The translations under genes and the position numbers were made by a program. 64,000 nucleotides of DNA, from assembly GCA_947573605.1 (NCBI GenBank), contig CANPGM010000013.1:1-64000 (forward strand), read 5' to 3'. This DNA is from an uncultured Roseburia sp. (GTDB lineage Bacteria; Bacillota; Clostridia; Lachnospirales; Lachnospiraceae). How positions within the stretch are numbered: the stretch's first letter is position 1; each line of letters starts with the position of its first letter. Below, piece after piece: positions 44,632-54,050 of this stretch. The notes below the pieces were generated by a model, which was not told where the DNA came from, searched no databases, and worked only from the letters and a program-made list of their open reading frames with translations.

Positions 44632-46542
44632 TTAGAGCGATGCAAGCTCCGCAAGCCAGATGCGCGCGCTTGCATCCGACGGCATTCGTAAATCGCCGCG
44701 CGGGGAAACCGCTACGCTTCCGACTTTCGGGCCGTCAGGAAGACAGGAGCGCTTAAACTGCTGCGCGAAAAACCTCCGGTAAAAGGTCTTTAGCCATTTC
44801 AAAATTACTTCCTCCTCATATACACCGGAAAACGCCAGCTTTGCAAGCCGATAAATTTTTGCCGGAGGAAAGTTCAGCCGCAGCATATGATACAAAAAGA
44901 AATCGTGCAGTTCATACGGCCCCACTAAATCCTCTGTTTTCTGTGCTATTGTTCCGTTCAAAGGAGGCAGAAGCTCCGGAGAAACGGGCGTGTCCAAAAT
45001 ATCCTTTAATACTCCGGCCAAAATCTCGTCGCCGCAGGTATCCGCATAATATTCCACAAGATGACGCACCAGCGTTTTCGGTACCGAAGCGTTGACTGCA
45101 TACATCGACATATGGTCGCCGTTGTAGGTAGCCCATCCGAGTGCAAGCTCGGACAAATCTCCGGTTCCGATTACCATCCCGCCCGTCTTGTTTGCAAAAT
45201 CCATCAATATCTGCGTCCGTTCTCTTGCCTGTCCGTTTTCATACGTTACGTCATGCGTGTCTAAATCCTGGCCGATATCGCGGAAATGAACACGGACAGC
45301 CTCTTTAATGCTGATTTCCGTAAAGTCCGCATCCAGGCGCCGAATCAGCTTTCCCGCATTTTCATAAGTCCGATCCGTCGTACCAAAGCCCGGCATTGTT
45401 ACCGCTTTTATCTGTTTGCGCGGCAGATTCAACAAATCAAATGCACGCACCGTCACGAGCAGCGCAAGCGTAGAGTCCAGTCCCCCGGAAATGCCAAGCA
45501 CCGCCGTTTTACAATTGGTATGCGAAAGACGCTTTTTTAAACCCATTGCCTGAATCGCAAGAATTTCGTCACATCGTTTTGCGCGCTCCGCCTTACTCTC
45601 CGGGACAAACGGCAATGCGGCAATCTTTCTCGTTATGACAGTTTCTTCCGTTTTTAAATCAAACCGGATTTTGCAGTAACCGTCGTCTCTCATCTCGAAT
45701 GTCGTCATTCTGCGCCGCTCCATATTTAAACGAAACACATCTATTTCCGAATAAATGGTTTCATTTGTAAAACGTTTCGCCTCGGCCAAAAGATGACCGT
45801 TTTCCGCAATCATGCTGTGACCGGAAAATACGACGTCCTGTGTAGATTCTCCGTCTCCCGCACTGGCATAGACATAGCCGCAGAGCAGGTGCGCCGATTC
45901 TCCCGTGACAAGTTCTCTGCGGTATCCGTCTTTTCCGGTCGTTTCATTTGACGCCGAGAGATTGACAAGCACCGTCGCCCCGTTTAAAGCGTGACGAATC
46001 CCCGGCGGTTCCGGCGTCCAGAAATCCTCGCAGATTTCCGCTGCGATTTTTAATTCAGGCATGGACCCGCAGACAAACAGCAGCTTCGTCCCCATCGGCG
46101 CGGAGCACTTTTCATTGATTGAGACCCATACCGGTTCCTCCATTCCCCGCGTAAAATGGCGCGCCTCATAAAATTCACTGTAATTCGGCAGATATGTCTT
46201 CGGAACGATGCCTAAAATTTTCCCTTTGCTGATTGCGGCGGCGGCATTATAAAGCTTTCCGTTGTAAGCAAACGGCAGTCCCACAAAGCTGATACAGTCC
46301 AGTTCTTCCGTTTCCTTCGCTATATTGATAAGCGCTCTTTTGGCGGCGCAAAGAAGCGCATCCTGTAAAAACAGATCGCCGCAGGTATAGCCCGTAATGC
46401 AAAGCTCCGGCAGAACGATGATCTTTGCTCCGTTTTGTTCCGCTTCCCGGATTCCTTTGCAAATGCGGGCCGCATTTGTTTCGGTATCCGCAACTACAAT
46501 ATCCGGTATTACCGCCGCCGCTTTGATATATCCCTGTCTCAC
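44632..46542 (-). CDS. nadE: glutamine-dependent NAD+ synthetase
   Basis: 636 aa. The N-terminal nitrilase-type glutaminase domain has its Glu-Lys-Cys triad in VLPELCITGY, VPKTYLPNY and AEICEDFWTP. The C-terminal synthetase domain has the PP-loop GISGGLDST. It converts deamido-NAD to NAD, with ammonia tunnelled from glutamine. The start is a GTG (46542) whose GTGA overlaps the hslO stop, so translation is coupled. Closely related to the long bacterial and eukaryotic type of NadE. Confidence 0.96.
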   Translation of the reverse strand: MRQGYIKAAAVIPDIVVADTETNAARICKGIREAEQNGAKIIVLPELCITGYTCGDLFLQDALLCAAKRALINIAKETEELDCISFVGLPFAYNGKLYNAAAAISKGKILGIVPKTYLPNYSEFYEARHFTRGMEEPVWVSINEKCSAPMGTKLLFVCGSMPELKIAAEICEDFWTPEPPGIRHALNGATVLVNLSASNETTGKDGYRRELVTGESAHLLCGYVYASAGDGESTQDVVFSGHSMIAENGHLLAEAKRFTNETIYSEIDVFRLNMERRRMTTFEMRDDGYCKIRFDLKTEETVITRKIAALPFVPESKAERAKRCDEILAIQAMGLKKRLSHTNCKTAVLGISGGLDSTLALLVTVRAFDLLNLPRKQIKAVTMPGFGTTDRTYENAGKLIRRLDADFTEISIKEAVRVHFRDIGQDLDTHDVTYENGQARERTQILMDFANKTGGMVIGTGDLSELALGWATYNGDHMSMYAVNASVPKTLVRHLVEYYADTCGDEILAGVLKDILDTPVSPELLPPLNGTIAQKTEDLVGPYELHDFFLYHMLRLNFPPAKIYRLAKLAFSGVYEEEVILKWLKTFYRRFFAQQFKRSCLPDGPKVGSVAVSPRGDLRMPSDASARIWLAELASL

Positions 46543-47417
46543 GCTTTCATCCCCCGCATTTCCTTTAATTCCTCTACCGAAAAATGATAGGCCCGGTTAC
46601 AGAACTGGCACTTCACCTCGATTGCCTCTCCGTCGTTTATGATATCTTGCAGGTCCTTTTTGCTTAATGTAGAAACGGCTCTTGACACGCGTTCCTTTGA
46701 ACAGTCGCAGCGAAATTCGACCGGCATAGTATCTCCGATACTTAACCCGAACTCGCCTAAAATCACGGAAAGCATCTCTTCCGGGGTCTTACCCGCTTCT
46801 AACATTTCGGTGACAGAAGGAATTTCACTGATTTTCTTTTCAAGCTTCTCAATAATTTCCTCGGATGTAAACGGCATTAGCTGAAGGATAAAGCCGCCTG
46901 CCTGCCTGACCGAACCGTCCGCATTCACTAAAACGCCGAGCCCGACCGCAGACGGAATCTGCTCCGAAACCGCAAAATAACAGGTCAGATCTTCGGCGAT
47001 TTCACCTGTGGACAGCGCGGTCTGCCCTACATACGGTTCTTTTAAACCCATATCTTTCATTACATACAGCGTACCGGCGCCGACCGCGCCCCCGACGTCT
47101 AACTTCCCTATTGCATTCGGCGGAAGGTAAACCTCCGAAACGCGCGGAAATCCCTTTACATGCCCGTTTGCATCCGCAGTAACGGTCAGCCCTTTCGCCG
47201 GACCGTCGCATTGAATCTGAACCGTCAGAAGGTCTTTCTCTCCCTTCATCATCGTACCCATCATTGCCGCGCCGGATAACAGCCGTCCAAGCGCCGCCGT
47301 AATCACCGGACTCGTCTTATGTGCGTTTCTCGCTTCTTCCACCATGTTTTTTGACGTAACGGCAAACGCGCGGATCGCTCCATCTGCGGCCGTCGCTCTA
47401 ACCAGATAATCATTCAT
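46539..47417 (-). CDS. hslO: redox-regulated chaperone Hsp33
   Basis: 292 aa. The C-terminal zinc/redox switch is CDC and, 30 residues on, CQFC; together they bind zinc when reduced and form disulfides on oxidative stress. N-terminal DYLVRATAADGAIRAFAV is typical. It prevents aggregation of unfolded proteins during oxidative stress. The ATG overlaps the stop of the methyltransferase gene (ATGA) and its end overlaps nadE. Confidence 0.96.
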   Translation of the reverse strand: MNDYLVRATAADGAIRAFAVTSKNMVEEARNAHKTSPVITAALGRLLSGAAMMGTMMKGEKDLLTVQIQCDGPAKGLTVTADANGHVKGFPRVSEVYLPPNAIGKLDVGGAVGAGTLYVMKDMGLKEPYVGQTALSTGEIAEDLTCYFAVSEQIPSAVGLGVLVNADGSVRQAGGFILQLMPFTSEEIIEKLEKKISEIPSVTEMLEAGKTPEEMLSVILGEFGLSIGDTMPVEFRCDCSKERVSRAVSTLSKKDLQDIINDGEAIEVKCQFCNRAYHFSVEELKEMRGMKA

Positions 47418-48193
47418 TCTTTTTCTCCATTCCGATCCGTTTTTTTTCCTGCCACGAAGCAGATCCGCTCGCTGTCTTCTTTTACCGGCTGCCCGGTATA
47501 TTCGTCATATACTGCAAGCGTCTCCAGGCCCGCCGCAGTTAAAAGTTCTTTTACCCGCGCTATTTCGTAGGCCCGCTGCATATGCGTTTCCTCGTATTTT
47601 CGGTACAGCCCGTTTTCTTCCCGGATAAAAAAAGTAAGCTCATATGCATTCAGGCGCTCTTCTTCATCATAGTCATTTTCCCAGATAAAACTTCCCTCAT
47701 CACGATTTTCAGCGATCGTAGCTTCTCCCAAAAGTTCGCGGTATTTATATATTGTGTTCAAATCGAAAATGAAAATTCCTTCGGGATCGAGATAATTATG
47801 CACCAATTTAAAAACCGTAAGCAGCTCGTCTTCTTTTAATATATAATTTAATGCGTCGCAGGCGCAGACGACCGCACGTACCGTTCCGTACAGTTCAAAT
47901 TCGCGCATATCCTGCAGCAGATAGAGGATATCAAAGCGATGTTCCTCAGATTCGTCCGCCCGCTCTCTCGCTATTTCAAGCATTTCCGCAGAGCTGTCTA
48001 TTCCGATCATATCATAACCCGCTTCGGCCAAAAACGTCGTTATCGTTCCCGTTCCGCATCCCAGATCGAGCACGATTCCGTCCTGAATACCGTATGTTCG
48101 CAGCGTCTTTATCAGATATTCGCTCCATGTCCGATACGGCACGTTATCCATAAACAGATCGTAGACCTGGGCAAAGCTTTTATATGCTTCCAA
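47414..48193 (-). CDS. class I SAM-dependent methyltransferase
   Basis: 259 aa. The best start is a TTG at 48193, seven bases after GGAGG, giving (M)EAYKSFAQVYDLFMDNVPY; the in-frame ATG at 48199 is only one base from the site. The SAM-binding motif I is VLDLGCGTGT and the adjacent acidic residue lies in IGIDSSAEML. The substrate is unknown; this type is common upstream of hslO in Lachnospiraceae, in my recollection. First gene of a coupled three-gene operon. Confidence 0.93.
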   Translation of the reverse strand: MEAYKSFAQVYDLFMDNVPYRTWSEYLIKTLRTYGIQDGIVLDLGCGTGTITTFLAEAGYDMIGIDSSAEMLEIARERADESEEHRFDILYLLQDMREFELYGTVRAVVCACDALNYILKEDELLTVFKLVHNYLDPEGIFIFDLNTIYKYRELLGEATIAENRDEGSFIWENDYDEEERLNAYELTFFIREENGLYRKYEETHMQRAYEIARVKELLTAAGLETLAVYDEYTGQPVKEDSERICFVAGKKTDRNGEKE

Positions 48194-48278
48194 TCTCATT
48201 CCTCCAATTTGGAAATTTTTCTCATGCTTTATAGTACCAACTTTCCGAAAGAAAAGCAAGATTCGACAGGATGACCGC

Positions 48279-48307
48279 TTGATTATTTTTTTTCAAACGA
48301 TTATACT
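48279..48307 (+). promoter_or_regulatory. promoter of the 349-aa membrane protein gene
   Basis: TTGATT (48279-48284), 17 bases, TATACT (48302-48307), about 90 bases upstream of the start. Confidence 0.6.
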
Positions 48308-48399
48308 TAATTCTGATACGGCAAAAAAGCGGCGCTTCGCCGGACATGCCCTGTCAAAACCTTTACAGGCGCCGCCTGTAGTATGTACGGAGTACTCAT

Positions 48400-49449
48400 A
48401 TGGATATGCAGAAAAATTACGAGCATTTTATAACAAAAAATATAAAAGCATTTTACAGACGCCGCCTGCTGGCTCCGATTCTCTATCTGGGGCTTCTTTT
48501 GATATTGTGGGTTTCACTTTCTTTGACCGAGCTTTTATTCCCCCATATTTTAAGCTCCGACACCTCCTTTGAAACCGCCTTTAAACAGGATATAAAAAAT
48601 GTCGGCGTCACTCTGCACGATTTAAAATTTACGGGATATACCAAAAACAGCTTAGGCAGAACCGTCGGCTATTATTATTATCTGATCCGGGACGAGGAAT
48701 GCGTGATTGCGCTTCTGAATCCGAAAACATGTGAAGAAGGACTGCCGTCCATTGAAGAGGCGGTGATTACGGGAAAGCTCTTAAAAGGCGGAAAAGGTTA
48801 TGATTCGCTTTTGCAAAAGCTTGCCACGGATCTAAACTGGACGGAAAACGGGATTAAAGGCAAGGTTTCCCTTTACTATATCAGCGAACCCGATTTTAAC
48901 CGGATCGGAAATCTGGTTCTGTTTGCCTTTATTTTCCTGACGGGAGGATATTCCGCCGCGTGCCTGTTTGCTTTTATCCTTTTTATCCTTTTTCCGGTGC
49001 TCTCTCCCGCCTGCCAGAGCCTTTCTCTTTTCGGCAATTCAAAGAAGCTTTTAGAACAGGCCGAAGAGGAACTTGCTACGCTGCCGCAGCTTGCTACGGA
49101 GGATATGTTTATTACGGAACACTTTTTTATTGAAACTTCCGTTTACGGAAATGCTGTGGTTCCGATTGACGAAATAATCTGGATTTACAAATACTCCACA
49201 TTAAATAAAATTTTCTGGTATCATTTCAGTATTTCTTATACACTGCATATCAGCGCAAATAAACATCTGTATATTCAGTGTCCGAAAAATACAAAATCCG
49301 ATATCGACGGTATTATCGATTACCTCGCGGAAGCAAATCACCGGATTCTGGTCGGATTCAACGAGGAAAATCGCTTAAAAGTACGCGAAATCCAGGGGAC
49401 GCCGATGAATTTTGAAAAATTTACGTCATTTTTAAAAAGAAAAATTTAA
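48400..49449 (+). CDS. membrane protein of unknown function (DUF6709-like)
   Basis: 349 aa; GGAG lies seven bases before the ATG. One helix near residues 24-45, an extracytoplasmic region of ~110 residues, two close helices (about 165-205), then a cytoplasmic C-terminal domain of ~140 residues. That domain has the strand pattern of a bacterial PH-like fold (FFIETSVYGNAVVPIDEIIW, HISANKHLYIQCPKN). I think it belongs to DUF6709; function unknown. Confidence 0.82.
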   Translation: MDMQKNYEHFITKNIKAFYRRRLLAPILYLGLLLILWVSLSLTELLFPHILSSDTSFETAFKQDIKNVGVTLHDLKFTGYTKNSLGRTVGYYYYLIRDEECVIALLNPKTCEEGLPSIEEAVITGKLLKGGKGYDSLLQKLATDLNWTENGIKGKVSLYYISEPDFNRIGNLVLFAFIFLTGGYSAACLFAFILFILFPVLSPACQSLSLFGNSKKLLEQAEEELATLPQLATEDMFITEHFFIETSVYGNAVVPIDEIIWIYKYSTLNKIFWYHFSISYTLHISANKHLYIQCPKNTKSDIDGIIDYLAEANHRILVGFNEENRLKVREIQGTPMNFEKFTSFLKRKI

Positions 49450-49456
49450 CGGAAAC

Positions 49457-49497
49457 AAAAACTGCCGCCTTATTCCTTTTCATAAGGCGGCAGTTTT
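49457..49497. terminator. bidirectional terminator
   Basis: A 16-bp perfect stem (aaaactgccgccttat / ataaggcggcagtttt) with a 9-base loop between the convergent membrane-protein and histidine-kinase genes. Confidence 0.9.
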
Positions 49498-49512
49498 ATA
49501 TAAAATGATTTT

Positions 49513-51171
49513 TTATGAAAAATAAGCGGTTAAAATCTGGCTCAGCCGTTTCCTGTCGATCGGTTTTCCGATTGATTCCTGTATGAGACCAGTTCGTATC
49601 TCTGCGGCATTTCTGTCAAAGTCGCCTGCCGTCATTGCAAAAATCGGAAGCTCCTTTCCGTCGATACCGCTTTCTCTTATTTTTATGGCTGCTTCCATTC
49701 CGTCCATAACCGGCATTTCCATATCCATAAAGATACAGTCAAACGTACCCTTTTCCGCCTGTAAAACAGCATCATACGCTTCTTTTCCGTTTGCGGCCAC
49801 CGTCACGGATACTTCAAAATCCTTAAGGAGATCGGCGGCAATTTCCGCATTCAGCTCGTTGTCCTCGGCCAGCAGAGCATGTATCTGTTTTGGAAACAGC
49901 TTCCCTTCGTTTTCACTTTCTCGAAATGATTTCGGAATTTTGTCCGTTTGATCCGGCAACTCGTTTTTCCTCTGCAAAAACGGAATACATACCGAAGCCT
50001 TCGTCCCTACGCCCTCTCTGCTCTCAACGGAAACGGTTCCGCCCATCTGTTGTACAAGCTTTTTTACAATTGCCATTCCCAGCCCCGTGCCCGTACACTG
50101 CGCGACTTCTTTTCCGGTTCCTCTGACATACGGTTCAAAAATATGTTCCACTAATTCGGCGCTCATACCGATTCCGTTATCCTTTACGGTAAAACAATAT
50201 CTTCCGTATCCGCATCGTTCGTCGGGCAGTTCCTTTGCCTCAATTTCAATGTTTGCCTGCGTATCACTGTATTTTACCGCATTGGAAATCAGATTTAGAA
50301 TAATCTGAATCAGACGGTTTTTATCGCCGGTAACGGCTTCGTTCACAATATGATTGAACTGCATGGTAAATTTCTGCCGTTTTGCGGCAGTCATTCCCTG
50401 CGTCATCATTGCAATCTCATTCATCACTTCGTTCAGCGAAAACTCCATATGTTCCAATTGCATTTTTCCGTTTTCAATCTTGGATAAATCAAGTATTTCG
50501 TTTACCAATGTCAAAAGATGTTTTCCCGATGTATTGATTTTCTCCATACAATCCTGTACGCGGTTTTTATCCTCCGGCGCTTTTTCCGCAATAGAACTCA
50601 TGCCGATAATTACGTTAAGCGGCGTGCGAATGTCATGCGACACCTGCGAGAGAAAATCCATTCTGGCAAGGCTGTCCTTCTCCGCCCGCTTTACTGCCGC
50701 TGCAAGTTCCTGCCGTTCTTCTTCCTCCTTGCGAACCATGTCGTCAATATTTCTGATCAATATCGTCGCCGTTTTCGGTATCCCCTGCTTTCGTTCTCCT
50801 GCCATAAGGCTTAACAGACACCATTCGCTCTCTCCGTTCCCCAGATTTCTTCTGTATTTATAATCAATGACATCCTTTTTTGTCAATTCGTTCCGAATAT
50901 TATCAAGAGAAAGAAATTCTCTGATATCCTTCTCTTCGTCACTGAATTTACCGTCTTTTTGAAAGCAATTCTCAATCGTATTATGTCCGCCTGTTTTTGT
51001 TCCGTTCTTCGGATAGACCATCCGATAACCGTTTCCGTCCAAATATACAAAATAAATTTCTTTGTATGCTAAAAGTGTGCTTCTTAAAATGTCTTCCTCT
51101 GTAATCTGCATCATTTTATCGGAAAGCTTATCCTCCGTCCGGAGTTCATTTTCTGCCATGCCCGCTTTCAT
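49513..51171 (-). CDS. soluble hybrid sensor histidine kinase with receiver domain
   Basis: 552 aa. A PAS-like sensor region (about 20-145) without any membrane helix, a HisKA dimerisation domain with phospho-acceptor His179 (SQVSHDIRTPLN) and an HATPase domain (ILNLISNAVKYS, GTGLGMAIVK). A C-terminal receiver has its phospho-acceptor Asp near 483 (IFMDMEMPVMDG). There is no partner regulator gene or output domain, so the phosphate must go to another protein. The ribosome site is poor, and the start could be the ATG twelve bases downstream. Confidence 0.94.
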   Translation of the reverse strand: MKAGMAENELRTEDKLSDKMMQITEEDILRSTLLAYKEIYFVYLDGNGYRMVYPKNGTKTGGHNTIENCFQKDGKFSDEEKDIREFLSLDNIRNELTKKDVIDYKYRRNLGNGESEWCLLSLMAGERKQGIPKTATILIRNIDDMVRKEEEERQELAAAVKRAEKDSLARMDFLSQVSHDIRTPLNVIIGMSSIAEKAPEDKNRVQDCMEKINTSGKHLLTLVNEILDLSKIENGKMQLEHMEFSLNEVMNEIAMMTQGMTAAKRQKFTMQFNHIVNEAVTGDKNRLIQIILNLISNAVKYSDTQANIEIEAKELPDERCGYGRYCFTVKDNGIGMSAELVEHIFEPYVRGTGKEVAQCTGTGLGMAIVKKLVQQMGGTVSVESREGVGTKASVCIPFLQRKNELPDQTDKIPKSFRESENEGKLFPKQIHALLAEDNELNAEIAADLLKDFEVSVTVAANGKEAYDAVLQAEKGTFDCIFMDMEMPVMDGMEAAIKIRESGIDGKELPIFAMTAGDFDRNAAEIRTGLIQESIGKPIDRKRLSQILTAYFS

Positions 51172-51473
51172 AATACACTTATTAACTCCATCATTCTTTT
51201 ATTTTCTTTTTGAACTGCGTGTTTTCATTGTTCCTTTTCTCCCGTCAGCTCCTTTTGTGTAGCCTATTTTACCTTTCCGAAGGAATTTCTACAAGCACTT
51301 TCAATCAATTTCCAAAAAAGCGGCTTATTTTACGTCAAATTTTTCACTTTTTCTGCATTACCCGCATGTTTTTGCATTTTTTCTACAGGATGTGCCGTAA
51401 AAGAATATAAGCGAATAGAAAATCAATAAAAGAAAAGGACGCTTCAAAAAAGAAGCGTCCCTTATTTCGTCCC
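51172..51473 (-). other. intergenic region, histidine kinase leader and glgP terminator
   Basis: The 302 bases hold the glgP terminator (51431-51461). Upstream of the kinase they hold an A-rich leader with a small CCTT-cgga-AAGG hairpin near 51280. No clean promoter or known riboswitch fold was recognised. Confidence 0.4.
51431..51461 (-). terminator. glgP terminator
   Basis: A 9-bp perfect stem (ggacgcttc 51437-51445, gaagcgtcc 51452-51460) followed on the minus strand by TTTTCTTTT. Confidence 0.88.
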
Positions 51474-53948
51474 TTATAAAACCTGTAAATCCGTCTCTAC
51501 CGTTACCCGGTCTAAATGCCAGATATCGTCCACATATTCCTGAATCGTCCGGTCTGACGAGAACTTTCCGGAATGCGCGATATTCAGCAGCGCGCTCTTC
51601 GCCCACGCGGCCTCGTTCTTATAAAACTCCATCACTTTTTCCTGCGCTTTTGCATAGGCGCGGAAATCTTTGAGGATAAAATAAGTATCCGCGTACCGCG
51701 TACTTTCCGTATTCAGCAGTGAATTGTAAAGATCGCGGAACAGTTCCGAATTATTCGGCGAATAAAATCCGTTGATTAACTGCATTAAAACTTTGCGGAT
51801 GTCCGGATCATTGTTGAAGATTTCCATCGGATTGTAATCGCGATTATGTTCATGCGCGATAACTTCATCCGAGCTCATACCGAAAATAATCATATTCTCT
51901 TCGCCCACTTCTTCGAACATTTCCACATTTGCCCCATCCATCGTTCCAAGCGTAAGCGCGCCGTTTAACATAAACTTCATGTTACCGGTTCCAGACGCCT
52001 CTTTGCTTGCCGTGGAGATCTGTTCGCTGACGTCTGCCGCAGCAAAGATCAGTTCGGCGTTGGATACCTTATAATCTTCAATAAAAACGACTTTTATCTT
52101 ATTATTGATGCTTCTGTCGTTATTTATCACATTTGCAACATTGTTGATTAATTTTATTGTCAGCTTTGCAATCTTATAACCGGCCGCGGCTTTTGCGCCG
52201 AAAATAAAGGTACGCGGTATAAAATCCATTTCCGGATGCTCTTTGATTTCATTATACAGATACATCACATGCAGAATATTTAAAAGCTGACGCTTATATT
52301 CATGCAAACGCTTTACCTGTACGTCGAAAATAGACCGCGGATCTACCTCAATTCCGTTATGATCCTTGATGTATTTTGCCAGACGCAGTTTATTCTGATA
52401 TTTAATATTCATAAACTCCTGCTGCGCCTTCGTATCGTCCGCATAAATCGCCAGCTTTTCCATATGGGCAAGATTGGTAATCCAATCGTCCCCGATATGC
52501 GCCGTTATCCAGTCAGCGAGCAACGGATTGCCATGCGCCAAAAAGCGGCGCTGTGTAATGCCGTTTGTCTTATTATTGAACTTATCCGGCATCATCTGAT
52601 AAAAATCCTTTAACTGTTCGTTCTTTAAAATCTCGGTATGGAGTCTGGCTACACCGTTGACGGAATATCCGGCCGCAATCGCAAGATGCGCCATCTTTAC
52701 CTGTCCGTCATAGATAATCGCCATTTTCGCAATTTTATTCTGGTCGCCCGGAAACTCCGCCTGAATCTTTAATAAAAATCTCCGGTTAATTTCTTCTACA
52801 ATCTGATATACACGCGGAAGAAGTCTTGAAAAGATTTCAATCGGCCATTTTTCCAACGCCTCAGCCATAATGGTATGATTCGTATACGCGCAGCAGTGCG
52901 ACGTGATATCCCATGCCTTCTCCCAGCTTAAGCCTTCCTCGTCCAGTAAAATACGCATTAATTCCGCAACTGCGACCGTCGGATGCGTATCGTTTAACTG
53001 GAACGTCACTTTCTCCGCTATTTTCAATATGTCGTCATGATATCTTTTATATCTTGCTACCGCACGCTGAAGACTTGCGGACACAAAGAAGTATTGCTGT
53101 TTTAACCGCAGCTCTTTTCCCTGAATATGATTATCATTCGGATAAAGAACTTCTACAAGGTTGCGCGCAAGGTTTTCCTGCTCAACCGCTTTTCGGTAAT
53201 CGCCCTTATCAAAGGATTCCAGCTCGAAGCCTTCCTTCGGCTCGGCGTCCCAAATCATTAGCGTATTTACCATATGATTGCCGTATCCGATAATCGGCAT
53301 GTCATAGGGAATTGCCAGAACCGACTGATACCCCTCATGGACAAATCTCGTCTTTCCGTCCTCGCCGGATACTGCACGGACGAAACCGCCGAATTTCACT
53401 TCGTGCGTATATTCGGACCGGCGCAGCTCAAACGGATAGCCGTTCTTTAACCAGTTATCCGGCGCCTCGATCTGGAAACCGTCGGATATCTTCTGTTTAA
53501 ACATTCCGTAGCGGTAACGGATTCCGCATCCGTAAGCCGCATAACCGAGTGTAGACAAGGATTCCATAAAGCAGGCCGCCAGTCTTCCGAGGCCTCCGTT
53601 TCCAAGCGCCGGGTCCGGCTCCTCGTCCTCGATCTCATCCAGATTCAGGCCGATTTCTTTTAATGCCTCTTTGACCTCACCGTAAGCCTTTAAATTAATC
53701 AGATTGTTCCCAAGCGCGCGCCCCATTAAAAATTCCATCGACATATAATAAACAATCTTCGGATCCTGTTTTTCCATCGACTTCTGGGTCGCCAGCCAGT
53801 CGTCAATAATCACGTCCTTAACGACGTAAGATACTGCCTGAAAAATCTCCTGCTGACTTGCCTCGGAAAGCTGCTTACGATAGAGATAACGCACGCTTTC
53901 CTCAACTTCATTAACAAATGTCTCTTTGTTGAAAATAGTCTTTTTCAT
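51474..53948 (-). CDS. glgP: glycogen/starch alpha-glucan phosphorylase
   Basis: 824 aa from the ATG at 53948 (GGAGG five bases upstream); the frame to 54047 is spurious. GT35 family: it releases glucose-1-phosphate from alpha-1,4-glucans. The pyridoxal-phosphate site with its Lys is GTGNMKFMLNGALTLGTMDG, and the N-terminal MEFLMGRALGNNL is also conserved. No glycogen synthesis genes are nearby. It has its own terminator. Confidence 0.96.
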   Translation of the reverse strand: MKKTIFNKETFVNEVEESVRYLYRKQLSEASQQEIFQAVSYVVKDVIIDDWLATQKSMEKQDPKIVYYMSMEFLMGRALGNNLINLKAYGEVKEALKEIGLNLDEIEDEEPDPALGNGGLGRLAACFMESLSTLGYAAYGCGIRYRYGMFKQKISDGFQIEAPDNWLKNGYPFELRRSEYTHEVKFGGFVRAVSGEDGKTRFVHEGYQSVLAIPYDMPIIGYGNHMVNTLMIWDAEPKEGFELESFDKGDYRKAVEQENLARNLVEVLYPNDNHIQGKELRLKQQYFFVSASLQRAVARYKRYHDDILKIAEKVTFQLNDTHPTVAVAELMRILLDEEGLSWEKAWDITSHCCAYTNHTIMAEALEKWPIEIFSRLLPRVYQIVEEINRRFLLKIQAEFPGDQNKIAKMAIIYDGQVKMAHLAIAAGYSVNGVARLHTEILKNEQLKDFYQMMPDKFNNKTNGITQRRFLAHGNPLLADWITAHIGDDWITNLAHMEKLAIYADDTKAQQEFMNIKYQNKLRLAKYIKDHNGIEVDPRSIFDVQVKRLHEYKRQLLNILHVMYLYNEIKEHPEMDFIPRTFIFGAKAAAGYKIAKLTIKLINNVANVINNDRSINNKIKVVFIEDYKVSNAELIFAAADVSEQISTASKEASGTGNMKFMLNGALTLGTMDGANVEMFEEVGEENMIIFGMSSDEVIAHEHNRDYNPMEIFNNDPDIRKVLMQLINGFYSPNNSELFRDLYNSLLNTESTRYADTYFILKDFRAYAKAQEKVMEFYKNEAAWAKSALLNIAHSGKFSSDRTIQEYVDDIWHLDRVTVETDLQVL

Positions 53949-54050
53949 TTCTACCTCCACTGGTTTTATCGGCCACTCGCGAAATCTGCGTTTTACAGGT
54001 CTGCGGTTTGCTGCCCCACTTTTGTATCCTTTTCTATTCATAATCAATGA

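Noticed and set aside
51200-51300. A possible riboswitch leader before the histidine kinase.
   Set aside because: Only short stems are seen; the conserved cores of c-di-GMP, preQ1, SAM and fluoride riboswitches were not found.
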